A stretch of DNA of 64,000 bases from Methanoflorens sp963701995 (GTDB lineage: Archaea; Halobacteriota; Bog-38; Methanoflorentales; Methanoflorentaceae). The notes below the pieces were generated by a model. It did not search any database. It was not told the DNA's origin and was given only the letters and a program-made list of their open reading frames with translations. Both the position numbers and the translations under genes were made by a program. This document shows positions 53,290 to 62,531 of this stretch, piece after piece. Each line of letters starts with the position of its first letter. The stretch's first letter is position 1. The stretch lies in contig OY969693.1 in the NCBI GenBank assembly GCA_963701995.1, positions 868,001 through 932,000 of the forward strand, in the 5' to 3' direction.

Positions 53290-54473
53290 TCTTGGACCTC
53301 CAACCAGTAAGAAAGGGGAAATGGATCCTCCATTGACCGTCCTGGCACATAGCCTATCGCCTTTTGAATGTCAGTTTGCACCATGTGAGTGATAGTAGCA
53401 ATGGGGATTTCCGAGGGACAACCGTCCTCACACTGACCACAGTCCACACACGATGGCCCTATGTGAAGCAATCGCGAGAGGTGAAACATCGGCTCAGGAG
53501 GTAACTTGCCTTGCGGCATGACATAATCTTTTTTCGTAAAGCACTCCTCGCAGTAGCATATCGGACAGTTAATAATGCAGTTTCGGCACAATATGCACTT
53601 TTCTAATTCAGCAAAGATCTTTTCGAACTTGTTATCGCCGTCAAACTTGGCAAATTGCGCGGCCATAAATTTGTGTGCCATCTTCACCATGATCCCATCT
53701 AGCTTCTCACGGAGTGCAATCCCTTCAGGTGGCGCGTCGGTCAATGTAATGGCTCCTGCCACCTTTGCTGTATCAAGCAGCTTTTGGCCCTTATCCGTGA
53801 GCACTTCGACGAAGGTTGCCTTTCCTGCGTCAGGGCCAATAACGCCCCAGTTGCCGCACGCAATATCGGCCATCTTTGGGATGTTGTATTCGCATCGCTG
53901 GCAGTTCTTGCGCCTGCCAAAGCCCTCCTCCTCCAACGTATCTATCGCGACCTCTTTGTGTTGGCCATCCTTGGTCTGCAAGATCAGCTTGCCCTTAGCA
54001 ATCTCCTCTTTTACCACGTCATCGGGATCAATGTCATAGAATCGTCGAATCATCGCGCGTGCGGGTATTGGGGGCATCGTCCCTGCGCAATTCACGCCGA
54101 CCATATAGATGTTGTCCATGTCAAGCTGGTTCCGCTTTCCCATCTCAACAATGGCGCGGCCATCGCAAGGTTTGCACGTGACGGCGACGCGCGTATCGCG
54201 AGCGCCATTCAGGTAATTTTTGATTACCTTCGCGCTAAGCGTCGGTGCGCAATGCAACGAGCCAGCAGCTTCTACTATCTCTTCCTGAGTCGTCGCAAAA
54301 AATGGAAAGCCATCGTAGATGCTTTCTCCCTTCTTTATAACCAGTGCCCCGTCGACTAAGTTCTGTCCTAACGCTGAGGCAAGTATTGCTGTAACCGCTC
54401 CACCGCACTCACCTTTCTGCTGAATGGCGTTGTCGGCCGCTTGCGCGTAGAACATATCTCCTACTTTCACCAT
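53286..54473 (-). CDS. fdhB: Formate dehydrogenase beta subunit (F420-reducing, FrhB-like)
   Basis: The 395-residue protein has the FrhB-like F420/FAD domain (about 1-270; AILASALGQNLVDGALVI, CKPCDGRA, FGRRKNCQRCEYNIPKMADI). Two ferredoxin motifs follow, CILCRNCIINCPICYC and CVDCGQCEDGCPSEIP. It takes electrons from FdhA and reduces F420. It begins 15 bases after fdhA. Confidence 0.95.
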   Translation of the reverse strand: MVKVGDMFYAQAADNAIQQKGECGGAVTAILASALGQNLVDGALVIKKGESIYDGFPFFATTQEEIVEAAGSLHCAPTLSAKVIKNYLNGARDTRVAVTCKPCDGRAIVEMGKRNQLDMDNIYMVGVNCAGTMPPIPARAMIRRFYDIDPDDVVKEEIAKGKLILQTKDGQHKEVAIDTLEEEGFGRRKNCQRCEYNIPKMADIACGNWGVIGPDAGKATFVEVLTDKGQKLLDTAKVAGAITLTDAPPEGIALREKLDGIMVKMAHKFMAAQFAKFDGDNKFEKIFAELEKCILCRNCIINCPICYCEECFTKKDYVMPQGKLPPEPMFHLSRLLHIGPSCVDCGQCEDGCPSEIPIATITHMVQTDIQKAIGYVPGRSMEDPFPLSYWLEVQE

Positions 54474-54488
54474 TTTTCGTCGCCTCCT

Positions 54489-56528
54489 CTAAGCGGGTTG
54501 AACAGCTGCAGCACAGACCTTAAGCTCGGGCATCTTAGCAGCTGGATCGAGAGCAGTATTTGTCAGCACGTTCGCTGCTGCCTCCTTGAAGTGGAACGGC
54601 ATAAAGAGTATTCCTTTTGGAATGTCTTTGGTGACGTTGGCAGGTGTTGTGACCTCTCCGCGTCGCGTTCGCACCTTTACCATGTCTCCTTTAGCCACTC
54701 CAAGTTCAGCAGCGTCTTCTGGGCTTATTTCAACGTATCCCGTTGGGACTTCGTGGTCAAGCGTCGGCGACCGTCTCGACATCGTTCCAGTGTGGTAGTG
54801 GAACAGTATACGGCCGGTCGTGAGGATGAACGGATAGTCCTTATCGGTCACTTCTGCAGGTGGCTTCCACTCCACTCCGACGAAGGTTCCCAGTCCGTCA
54901 GGCGCTGAAAACTTCACTGTGTGGAGAATCGGCGTTCCGGGATGTTCTTCGGTCGGGCACGGCCAATGTAGTGCTTCTGGCTTTTCGAGCCGTGCGTAGG
55001 TCATTCCTGCGTACTGCGGCGTCACCTGTCTGACTTCTTCGAATATCTGTTCGGCGCTCTCGTAGTTGAAACCAGGAATCCCTAACTTGTCCGCAAGGGC
55101 CATGGTTATCTCCCAGTCAGCCTTTGCTTCACCTGGCGGCTCAATTGCTTTTCTAACGCGTTGGACGCGTCTTTCAGTGCTCGTAAACGTGCCGTCTTTT
55201 TCCGCCCAACACGCGCTCGGTAGTACGACGTCTGCGAGTTCAGCGGTCTCAGTCAGGAAGATGTCCTGGACTACGAGGAAATCGAGCTTCTTAAGACATT
55301 CAGCGGCGTGGGTGAGGTCAGGGTCTGACATCATCGGATTCTCTCCGACAATGTACATGTTCTTGATCTCATCGCCGGCAGCTCCCAGCATCTCAGTGAC
55401 GGTCAGACCGCCCGCGGCTGGCAAACCTTCGACTCCCCAGAATTCTTCCATTTTTTGGCGTGCCGCATCAACGGCCACCGACTGGTATCCAGAGTACACG
55501 ACAGGCAGCGCTCCCATGTCGCACGCTCCTTGCACGTTGTTCTGCCCTCTTAGCGGATTAACGCCCGTGCCAGGCCTGCCGATGTTGCCCGTCAGCATCG
55601 CGATATTTGAAGTCGAAAGCACGTTGTCTGTGCCCGTGGTGTGCTGCGTGATTCCCATTGAGTAAATCAAAGCCGTGGCGTTTGCGCTTGCGTAAGCCAT
55701 GGCCACTTCCTTAACGAGTTCGGGGGGCACCGTTGTTATCTCTTCAACGTCTGCGTATTTTTTGACGACCTCCTTGAGCTCATCAAATCCCTTCGTTCGC
55801 TCGGCGATGAATTCTTTGTCTTCCTTTCCTTCCTCAATGATCCAATACATCATCGAGTTCAGAAGCGCGACGTCAGTGCCGGGTTTGAAGGGCACGTAGA
55901 TGTCCGCCAATTTTGCGGTCGTTGAATACCGTGGGTCAGCGACGATTATCTTCGCTCCCATTTCTTTCGCTCGGATGATACTTCTCCCGATGAGTGGGTG
56001 CTGCTCCATGGTATTCGAACCGATGACAAATATGCAATCAGCTTGTGCAATGTCGGCAATGGAGTTTGTCATCGCACCGGAGCCGAACGAGCGCGCGAGT
56101 CCGGATACCGTGGGACCGTGACACAGCCGCGCACAGTGATCGATGTAGTTGGTGCGGAAGCCCGCTCTCGCCAGCTTGTTCATCAAGTAGTTCTCTTCAT
56201 TTGTTGTCCTGGCAGAAGATAGGAACGCCACAGAATTGGGCCCGTACGTTTCCTGCGTTGCCTTGAATTTAGAGGCAACCAGGGTAAGGGCTTCATCCCA
56301 CGTCGACTCGACGAACTTGCCATCCTTTTTGATCAGGGGCAGAGTGAGTCGTTCTTCGCTGTGAACAAACTCATCGCACGCGAGCCCTTTTGGGCAGAGT
56401 TTGCCCTCGTTAACGGGGTGTCGTCTCCAGGGTTCGACCCCTACGAGCTTTCCGTCTTGAACGACAAGGTTTAATCCGCAACCACAGCCGCAGTAGGGGC
56501 AGGTGGTTGGCACGTAGTGGAAGTTCAT
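54489..56528 (-). CDS. fdhA: Formate dehydrogenase alpha subunit (molybdo/tungstopterin, Cys type)
   Basis: The 679-residue catalytic subunit has an N-terminal 4Fe-4S site (CPYCGCGC at 10-17, C45 in KLCPKG). The active site reads DHCARLCHGPT; the metal ligand is C136, where some methanogens and E. coli FdhF have selenocysteine. Pterin-binding segments are GSNTMEQHPLIG and GMITQHTTG-like motifs, and the end has a dinucleotide-binding beta-barrel. It oxidises formate to CO2. The ATG has AGGAGAG upstream and its own TATA-like box near 56575-56583. Confidence 0.96.
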   Translation of the reverse strand: MNFHYVPTTCPYCGCGCGLNLVVQDGKLVGVEPWRRHPVNEGKLCPKGLACDEFVHSEERLTLPLIKKDGKFVESTWDEALTLVASKFKATQETYGPNSVAFLSSARTTNEENYLMNKLARAGFRTNYIDHCARLCHGPTVSGLARSFGSGAMTNSIADIAQADCIFVIGSNTMEQHPLIGRSIIRAKEMGAKIIVADPRYSTTAKLADIYVPFKPGTDVALLNSMMYWIIEEGKEDKEFIAERTKGFDELKEVVKKYADVEEITTVPPELVKEVAMAYASANATALIYSMGITQHTTGTDNVLSTSNIAMLTGNIGRPGTGVNPLRGQNNVQGACDMGALPVVYSGYQSVAVDAARQKMEEFWGVEGLPAAGGLTVTEMLGAAGDEIKNMYIVGENPMMSDPDLTHAAECLKKLDFLVVQDIFLTETAELADVVLPSACWAEKDGTFTSTERRVQRVRKAIEPPGEAKADWEITMALADKLGIPGFNYESAEQIFEEVRQVTPQYAGMTYARLEKPEALHWPCPTEEHPGTPILHTVKFSAPDGLGTFVGVEWKPPAEVTDKDYPFILTTGRILFHYHTGTMSRRSPTLDHEVPTGYVEISPEDAAELGVAKGDMVKVRTRRGEVTTPANVTKDIPKGILFMPFHFKEAAANVLTNTALDPAAKMPELKVCAAAVQPA

Positions 56529-56642
56529 ATTCTCTCCTATTTTCTTTTTTATTCGAGTTCTGAGATAATTCTAGACGTATAATCCTTTGTTGCTGGCGGC
56601 TTAAATCTTTGGTTTCCACAAAAAAGAGTAAAAAAAGAAGAG

Positions 56643-56660
56643 GACGGGCAGAAGCCCGTC
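56643..56660 (-). terminator. Hairpin plus T-run between fdhC and fdhA
   Basis: On the minus strand, seven-base arms GACGGGC and GCCCGTC with a four-base loop are followed directly by a T-rich tract (complement of 56620-56642). A second inverted repeat TTAGCC/GGCTAA lies just before it at 56663-56690. Together they could reduce transcription from fdhC into fdhA. Confidence 0.6.
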
Positions 56661-56699
56661 GTTTAGCCAACGCCGGAAACAGCCGGCTAATTGTGCTGC

Positions 56700-57557
56700 T
56701 TACGAATCGATTTCTGCTCTGTCGGCGATGATCTCTGCTTTTTCACTTCCGCGAAGGAGCGCGTACCAGTAGATCGTTGCCACGAATATCGCCCCGCCAA
56801 TGATATTTCCCAAAGTCACAGGGAGCAGGTTTACAGCCAGGAACTGTCCCCATACGCCGGGATCTCCCGCCATGTGGTTGGCGAAGATGTATGCGGGAAT
56901 GAAGAACATGTTGGCTACGCTGTGCTCAAAGCCGATCGCGACGAAGGCCATTATCGGGAAAAATATTCCAAATATTTTGCCGATTGTGTCGTCCGAGGCG
57001 ACGGCCAGATAAACGGCGAGACAGACGAGCCAGTTGCAGCCTATGCCCCTGTAGAAAGCGTCCCAAAACGGCAAAGCCAATTTCGCATTATATACTACCT
57101 GGGCGTTAAGGAAAGCGGCTGACGCTGCTGCGGTTCCGCTCGGCGCAATGATCAGGGCGGTTAGGTACGACAGCGCCCCAGCGACGAACAACGCTCCGAT
57201 GAAGTTGCCGATGTATGAGCCTGTCCAGTTCTTCAGCAGTCCCACGATGGAGGCTTTGCGGTGAAGCACCGCCACTGTCGGGAACATGCAGTTGCCCGTG
57301 AATAGTTCTGAGCCTGCGATAACCACTAACATTAAGCCGACGGTAAACGTCGCACCGAAAACGAGCCGATATAATCCAACGGGATATCCCGCTTTTGTCA
57401 TGCCTGCTGTAACGATTAACGCCAGCAGCCCCCCAAACGCGATGTAAGCGCCTGCGAGGAACCCCATAAGCAAGAGCTTGTCCCACGGGAGCAAGGTCTT
57501 GGCTGTGCCTGTGACTTGCACGGCTTTAATTGTCTCTAAAGGGCTTTTAAAAGTCAT
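56700..57557 (-). CDS. fdhC: Formate channel/transporter FdhC (FNT family)
   Basis: The 285-residue protein has six membrane segments and the FNT marks: LAGAYIAFGGLLAL early, ELFTGNCMFP in the middle and GIGCNWLVCLAVYLA, then GFEHSVANMFFIP with the central His. It imports formate for FdhA/FdhB. GGTGATC precedes the ATG and TATA-like GTTATATAG is near 57588-57596. It is the first gene of the formate cluster. Confidence 0.95.
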   Translation of the reverse strand: MTFKSPLETIKAVQVTGTAKTLLPWDKLLLMGFLAGAYIAFGGLLALIVTAGMTKAGYPVGLYRLVFGATFTVGLMLVVIAGSELFTGNCMFPTVAVLHRKASIVGLLKNWTGSYIGNFIGALFVAGALSYLTALIIAPSGTAAASAAFLNAQVVYNAKLALPFWDAFYRGIGCNWLVCLAVYLAVASDDTIGKIFGIFFPIMAFVAIGFEHSVANMFFIPAYIFANHMAGDPGVWGQFLAVNLLPVTLGNIIGGAIFVATIYWYALLRGSEKAEIIADRAEIDS

Positions 57558-57765
57558 TAGATCACCAAAAATGCAATAAAAGAGTCATGTACTATATAAC
57601 CCTTGATACACCCGCGAATTAGCAATAGTTATATAGAGGATGGCGGTAGTTGCCTGCCATACTCGCTACGCAAACGGCCCTATAACGGTCTTGAAGATTT
57701 TTATACTATTAGCGTTGATAACTTTCATCTTATCTCTCTAAATGCACCAAAAGGAGGTTACTAGT
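57558..57765. promoter_or_regulatory. Divergent fdhC / frhA promoter region
   Basis: This space holds a minus-strand box near 57588-57596 for fdhC and, on the plus strand, TTTATA at 57700-57705 for frhA, plus another AT-rich box near 57622-57634. A shared regulator of the formate and hydrogen systems could bind here, but no clear operator is visible. Confidence 0.5.
57752..57758 (+). promoter_or_regulatory. Ribosome binding site that fixes the frhA start
   Basis: AGGAGGT lies seven bases before the TTG at 57766. It falls inside the longer frame that begins with ATG at 57742, so that ATG is unlikely to be used. Confidence 0.75.
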
Positions 57766-58989
57766 TTGGCCAATGTAGTTGAAATGGCACCGGTTACTCG
57801 TGTCGAAGGGCACTCCAAGTTAGTTCTAGAGACAAACGATGACGGTATAGTGGAAAAAGGAAACTACTTCAGCATTACGCCGGTCAGGAACTTTGAAAAG
57901 TTCCTTATCGGAAAGCCGATGGAGTTTGCGCCACTGGCAACGTCACGGATTTGTGGCATCTGCCCAATCACTCACGCGTGCGCTTCGGTAGAGGCCGTCG
58001 AGGACTCAATTGGCGTTGAGCCCCCGAAAGACGGCATGTTGCTGCGAGAACTCGCTGCGATTGCTAACAAAATGCACAGCCATCCGCTTCATAGCATTTT
58101 GATTTTCCCGGACTTCGGGATCGGCGTCGGCTTTGATAAAAACGTCTACGCGGAAGCAATGAAGCGGTGTCAGGGAATGAGAAAAGTCGCCCAAAACATC
58201 ATCGACGTTGTCGGCGGTGAGGGCTTACACGCTCCTGATATTGTAATCGGCGGGATGCAACACAACATCAGCGATCTTGCACAAGCTAAATTGCAGAGCA
58301 GTCTACGAACCTACGAAGGACTTACAAACGAACACACCGACTTCATGATGGGCCTGTTCAAGGACTCTGACTATGCATCAGATATGGGGATGCACGACTA
58401 CGACGTGTTTGCTTCGGACTTGACGTACGGCGACAGAACGGCCTTCCCTTGGGGCACGTTTAACGAAGAACAGCCGAACAACTGGTACAGCTCTCTGGAA
58501 GTTGGGCAGGAGGCAAACAATACGATATGCCTCGTCGGCGGCGAACCGGTTGAAGTCGGACCTCGCGCACGAGCGGCGACGTTCAAGGGATTCACTGAGA
58601 GGGGTGCAATGGGCATCCAAAAGGCTCGAATTCGAGAACTGGGTACGCTTGTTCATAGAGCTGAGAATATCCTGGACGAGCTCAATACAAGCGGCGTAAC
58701 AAAGGAAGCGTGTGCCGGTCGCGGCGACAACGAGCTGGGAATCGGAATCAACGAAGCAGCTCGTGGCGCGAACGTTCACATGGCACGGGTTAAGGATGGC
58801 CGGATTCGGTACTACAATTGCCTCGTTCCGACGACTTGGAATTACCCAACAATCAGCAAAGCGCTAGAAGGAGACCACTACAAGTTCGCAGAAGTTATCG
58901 TAAGGGCGTACGATCCGTGCAACTCGTGTGCAACGCATATGATCGTGTTGGATCCTGAAAAAACCATCATTCAGAACAAGATGATCTAA
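57766..58989 (+). CDS. frhA: F420-reducing [NiFe] hydrogenase large subunit
   Basis: The 407-residue subunit has the two nickel motifs SRICGICPITHAC (C63, C66) and, near the end, DPCNSCATH. Maturation should remove the 16 residues after that His. It has the family's N-terminal TRVEGHSKL. It splits H2 and feeds electrons through FrhG to FrhB. The TTG start is set by AGGAGGT, giving an N-terminus MANVVEM like other FrhA proteins. It is followed one base later by frhD. Confidence 0.95.
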   Translation: MANVVEMAPVTRVEGHSKLVLETNDDGIVEKGNYFSITPVRNFEKFLIGKPMEFAPLATSRICGICPITHACASVEAVEDSIGVEPPKDGMLLRELAAIANKMHSHPLHSILIFPDFGIGVGFDKNVYAEAMKRCQGMRKVAQNIIDVVGGEGLHAPDIVIGGMQHNISDLAQAKLQSSLRTYEGLTNEHTDFMMGLFKDSDYASDMGMHDYDVFASDLTYGDRTAFPWGTFNEEQPNNWYSSLEVGQEANNTICLVGGEPVEVGPRARAATFKGFTERGAMGIQKARIRELGTLVHRAENILDELNTSGVTKEACAGRGDNELGIGINEAARGANVHMARVKDGRIRYYNCLVPTTWNYPTISKALEGDHYKFAEVIVRAYDPCNSCATHMIVLDPEKTIIQNKMI

Positions 58990-58990
58990 A

Positions 58991-59449
58991 GTGAGCGACT
59001 CGATTTGCGATGCAGAGGCGATTATAGCCTGCTGCGGAAATCCACTCTACGGCGACAATGGTTTCGGGACTGCCTTAGTTCCCGTACTGAAGCAGACATT
59101 GAATGGCGCACCGCGCCTTAAGATCGTCGACGTCGGCAGAGGGTACTTCTTGTTTAGTATTCTTGGATGCAAGAAGCTCGTACTCGTCGATTCGATAGAT
59201 TTCGGAGGTGCTCCTGGAGAGCTAAGGAAGTTTTCGACCGATGATGTCGATAGGAATCGTTACGCCGATCATCAGTGCTGGCAGACGTCTACACCACTCG
59301 ACGAGTTAGAAGAACGATGTGAGGTAGTAATCGTTGCGTGCCAGCCAAAGAGTTATAAGCAAATCGAATTTGGACTTACAGAGGAAGTCAAAGGATCGAT
59401 TCCTGATGCTACGGAGTTAATCCAAAAGGAAGTAGAGGAGTATTTATGA
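58991..59449 (+). CDS. frhD: F420-reducing hydrogenase maturation protease
   Basis: The 152-residue endopeptidase has ACCGNPLYGDNGFG at the N-terminus and VLVDSIDFGG, with a later HQCW; the Asp and His residues bind nickel in this family. It removes the C-terminal tail of FrhA after nickel is inserted. Start is GTG, and the end overlaps frhG by four bases. Confidence 0.93.
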   Translation: MSDSICDAEAIIACCGNPLYGDNGFGTALVPVLKQTLNGAPRLKIVDVGRGYFLFSILGCKKLVLVDSIDFGGAPGELRKFSTDDVDRNRYADHQCWQTSTPLDELEERCEVVIVACQPKSYKQIEFGLTEEVKGSIPDATELIQKEVEEYL

Positions 59450-60309
59450 GCCCGTTTTGGAAGAAAGAGAAGAAATCTGACGCCGAAAACATCGCGGAGA
59501 TGCAGAGGGCCAGCCCTCCGGCTGCAGAAGAGAAAACGGAGGCCGCTCAACCGGAGATAACAGTAAAGCCCGCAGAAGCGGAGGCTGAGGTGAAAGAAAT
59601 GGCTGCTGCAAAACCAAAAGTGCTAACGGCAGTGATGAGTGGATGTACGGGATGTCTTATATCGTTAACCGATAACTACGACATTCTTCTTGATTTGCTC
59701 GACGCGATAGACTACCGGTATGAGACGACGCTTGCAGACGTAAGAGAGATTCCCGATGATCAAATGGATATTGCCATTGTTCACGGTTCTATTTGTCTGC
59801 AAGACAAGAGACAGGTTGATGACATACGCAAGATCCGACAGAATTCGACGTTTTTAGTCGCCATGGGCGGGTGTGCCAGCTCAGGCTGCGTGACTCGATA
59901 CAGCGTAGGTGGACAGGCGGCGACGCCGTCGCAAGAATCGTTCGTTCCTGTCGCGAATCTCGTTAAAGTCGATTTCGCACTTCCTGGATGTCCTACTGGT
60001 CCAGAGGTGATCGCTAACACGATACTCGCGGCGGTAGGTGCGGACCTAGAGTACCTGAAGCCCCTCGCCGAACTTGCGGGATTTGCGTGCGGCTGTGACC
60101 TATTGACAAAAATCATCGGAAACGGACTGTGCATCGGGTGTGGCACCTGTGCCATGTCGTGCCCCACGCGGGCGATTGACATGGACTACGGGCGTCCGCA
60201 CGTCAACCAGGAGCTCTGCATAAAATGCGGAGCGTGCTATGCGCAATGTCCGAGGAGCTTCGAGCCGACCTTTGAAATGATAGAGAAGCGCGTCATGGGG
60301 GTGGAGTGA
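59446..60309 (+). CDS. frhG: F420-reducing hydrogenase small subunit with N-terminal extension
   Basis: The 287-residue subunit has SGCTGCLISL at 65-74, GGCASSGC, and the CxxCxxC ferredoxin pairs (CIGCGTCAMSCP, CIKCGACYAQCP), giving three 4Fe-4S clusters between the NiFe site and FrhB. About 55 residues precede the conserved start; they are Ala/Glu/Lys/Pro-rich and of low complexity, which is unusual for this subunit. It overlaps frhD and is followed directly by frhB. Confidence 0.94.
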   Translation: MSPFWKKEKKSDAENIAEMQRASPPAAEEKTEAAQPEITVKPAEAEAEVKEMAAAKPKVLTAVMSGCTGCLISLTDNYDILLDLLDAIDYRYETTLADVREIPDDQMDIAIVHGSICLQDKRQVDDIRKIRQNSTFLVAMGGCASSGCVTRYSVGGQAATPSQESFVPVANLVKVDFALPGCPTGPEVIANTILAAVGADLEYLKPLAELAGFACGCDLLTKIIGNGLCIGCGTCAMSCPTRAIDMDYGRPHVNQELCIKCGACYAQCPRSFEPTFEMIEKRVMGVE

Positions 60310-61158
60310 ATGGTTCTAGGTAAGTACCTCGACATTATGACGGTGAAGACTACGGACAAGACTCTTCAGAAGTATTCACAAGACGGCGGCATAGTCAGCG
60401 CCCTTTTGATCCACGCCCTTGAAACCGGCGTGATTGAAGGCGCTATCGTCGCTATGCCGACCGACGAACCTTGGAATCCGGAGCCATACGTCGCTACTAC
60501 GCCTGAGGAGATCATCGCAGCGGCCGGCACAAAATACGTGCTGTGTCCACTCAACAACGCGCTGAAGATTGCGGCACGCGAGCAAGGCCTCGACAAGATC
60601 GGAATGGTCGGCATGCATTGCCTGACCTATGCGGTCCGAAAGATGCAGCTCTATCCGTTTGGGGCGCGTCATCTGCCTAATAAAATGGCATTGCTTCTCG
60701 GCATATTCTGCACTGAGAACTTCAGCTACACCGGAATTAAAGCGATCGTCGAAGAGCTTCACAAGGTGAATATTGAACACGTCGAAAAGATGGATGTTTC
60801 TAAGGGCAAGATGATCGTCACATCAACCCTGGGCGAGCGGGTTGAAGTCCCGGTGAAGCTGACCCACAATTACGTTCAGCCGGGCTGCTATATTTGTCCC
60901 GACCTGACCGCGCGAACTGCGGACATCTCGACAGGATCGATCGGCTCGCCTGACGGGTGGTCGACCGTCATGCCGCGGACCAAAGTCGGAAAGGATCTGT
61001 TCCAAAGCGCGGTCGATATGGGCCTGTTTGAGACCAAGCCAATAGATCCCGGCAAATTCGGCATGGAAATGCTGACGAGGCTCGCGCAGAACAAGTGGGA
61101 TCGCTCTGAGAAGACCAGGGCGGAAAGAGCGGAAATTGGACTTCCAAATCCGTTCTAA
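60310..61158 (+). CDS. frhB: F420-reducing hydrogenase beta subunit
   Basis: The 282-residue subunit begins MVLGKYLDIMTVKTTD, has YSQDGGIVSALLIHALE and the Cys-containing NYVQPGCYICPDLTARTADIS. It binds FAD, a 4Fe-4S cluster and F420 and makes F420H2. Its ATG overlaps or abuts the frhG stop. A T-rich tract follows the stop, so it closes the operon. Confidence 0.95.
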   Translation: MVLGKYLDIMTVKTTDKTLQKYSQDGGIVSALLIHALETGVIEGAIVAMPTDEPWNPEPYVATTPEEIIAAAGTKYVLCPLNNALKIAAREQGLDKIGMVGMHCLTYAVRKMQLYPFGARHLPNKMALLLGIFCTENFSYTGIKAIVEELHKVNIEHVEKMDVSKGKMIVTSTLGERVEVPVKLTHNYVQPGCYICPDLTARTADISTGSIGSPDGWSTVMPRTKVGKDLFQSAVDMGLFETKPIDPGKFGMEMLTRLAQNKWDRSEKTRAERAEIGLPNPF

Positions 61159-61165
61159 CCCCCTC

Positions 61166-61179
61166 TTTTTTTATTTTTT
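61166..61179 (+). terminator. T-rich terminator after frhB
   Basis: Two runs of T (seven and six, parted by one A) follow the frhB stop by eight bases. This suits archaeal termination at T-tracts. The AT-rich block 61183-61210 right after it probably contains the promoter of mmp10. Confidence 0.6.
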
Positions 61180-61245
61180 GCAAACTTTTATATTTTTTAA
61201 ATTATAATACTGGTTAATGGAATTGCCGCGCTGATAGGTGATCGC

Positions 61246-62463
61246 ATGGAGCTGCTCGCAGACGTAGGAGGGAAGCCCGGGGTTGATTGTCGCGGGTTTT
61301 GCAGTTATTGCTACTTCAAGAAGGTAAAAGATTTTAAGCCATTTGGGTGCCGCTTCTGTTCACCCCTCAGTGAGGGCTGTGACTTCTGCGGAAGAGCGAT
61401 TGCAGAGAAGTACGCGGGGTTTAAGCCACTTTTACGCGTTGCGCAAGATGTCCACGCTACCCTCAAGATGAGTTCAAAAGACCCTGAAAAGGTCACGATA
61501 AGTGGTGGGGGGGACGTCAGCTGTTATCCCGATTTACTCGAGCTGGCTGAGTTACTCGCCAGCCTCCAAGTCCCAATCCATCTCGGGTACACAAGTGGCA
61601 AAGGCTTCGACAGCCCGGAAGCTGCCGACAAGCTAGTCAATAATAACGTGCGTGAAGTCTCATTTACCGTTTTTGCGACCTCCCCCCACTTGCGCAAACG
61701 CTATATGGGGGATCCTTCGCCTGAGGCTTCACTTCAATGCCTCTCGACCTTTTGCGCGTCCTCTGACGTTTATGCCGCCGCGGTAATCATACCTGGGGTC
61801 AACGACGGCGACGTCCTCAGAAAAACGTGTGACGATCTCGAGGACATGGGTGCGCGGGGTTTGATTTTGATGCGGTTCGCGAATCACGCAAAGGAGGGGT
61901 TAATTCTTGGGAATGCGCCCATAATCCGCAACATTGAATCTCAGCCAATCGAGAGCTTCAAGGAACTAGTTAGCAGTATCAACGACCATTACAAGCTGCG
62001 AGTCACCGGTACCCCGCTGTGGGACCCTGAAATCGGATCGCCCTTCTACGTGGCAAGCAATCCCGAAGCGCACCTTCCCAGAACTGAGAAGCGCGCGACA
62101 GTGATCACGGGAGCCGTAGCGGGGCCGTATCTTCGTTCCATATTTCAGCGGATAGCGCCAAACGTCAACGTTGTGAGCACCGAAAAAGAGATCGCGTGTC
62201 TCATCACGCTCGACGACATTCAGAAGCTGAATTTGGGAGATATGAATGAGACGGTCATCATCCCTGGTCGGGCAATGGTGCACGACAAGGCCGCCACAGC
62301 AGCACTGCGCGCCGATGGAGTGTACCGAATTGTGCGGCGAGGGCCCGAACAACTCACAGTCGATGGCGAGATGAGCATCGGCCTGAGGCGCGAAGAAGTC
62401 TTGGGACGTGAGGTAGCAAGCTTCAAGGAACTAATTCGGACGATCAATGCGATAGGGACGTGA
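61246..62463 (+). CDS. mmp10: Methanogenesis marker protein 10, McrA arginine methyltransferase
   Basis: The 405-residue B12-dependent radical SAM enzyme has CRGFCSYC (C15, C19, C22), then GCRFCSPLSEGCDFCGRA, and the SAM site ISGGGDVSCYPD. Mmp10 methylates an arginine of McrA to 5-(S)-methylarginine. A ribosome binding site AGGTGAT precedes the ATG. It is convergent with mmp7. Confidence 0.95.
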   Translation: MELLADVGGKPGVDCRGFCSYCYFKKVKDFKPFGCRFCSPLSEGCDFCGRAIAEKYAGFKPLLRVAQDVHATLKMSSKDPEKVTISGGGDVSCYPDLLELAELLASLQVPIHLGYTSGKGFDSPEAADKLVNNNVREVSFTVFATSPHLRKRYMGDPSPEASLQCLSTFCASSDVYAAAVIIPGVNDGDVLRKTCDDLEDMGARGLILMRFANHAKEGLILGNAPIIRNIESQPIESFKELVSSINDHYKLRVTGTPLWDPEIGSPFYVASNPEAHLPRTEKRATVITGAVAGPYLRSIFQRIAPNVNVVSTEKEIACLITLDDIQKLNLGDMNETVIIPGRAMVHDKAATAALRADGVYRIVRRGPEQLTVDGEMSIGLRREEVLGREVASFKELIRTINAIGT

Positions 62464-62531
62464 CAGCCTAAGAAATCGGCCGAGTAACAGTCAATTTGTT
62501 GGCGCCGGGTGGGTGTCCCGAGGGGGGGCTA

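Noticed and set aside
54489..56528. Selenocysteine codon in fdhA
   Set aside because: The active-site codon encodes Cys (C136), and the frame is continuous without an internal TGA.
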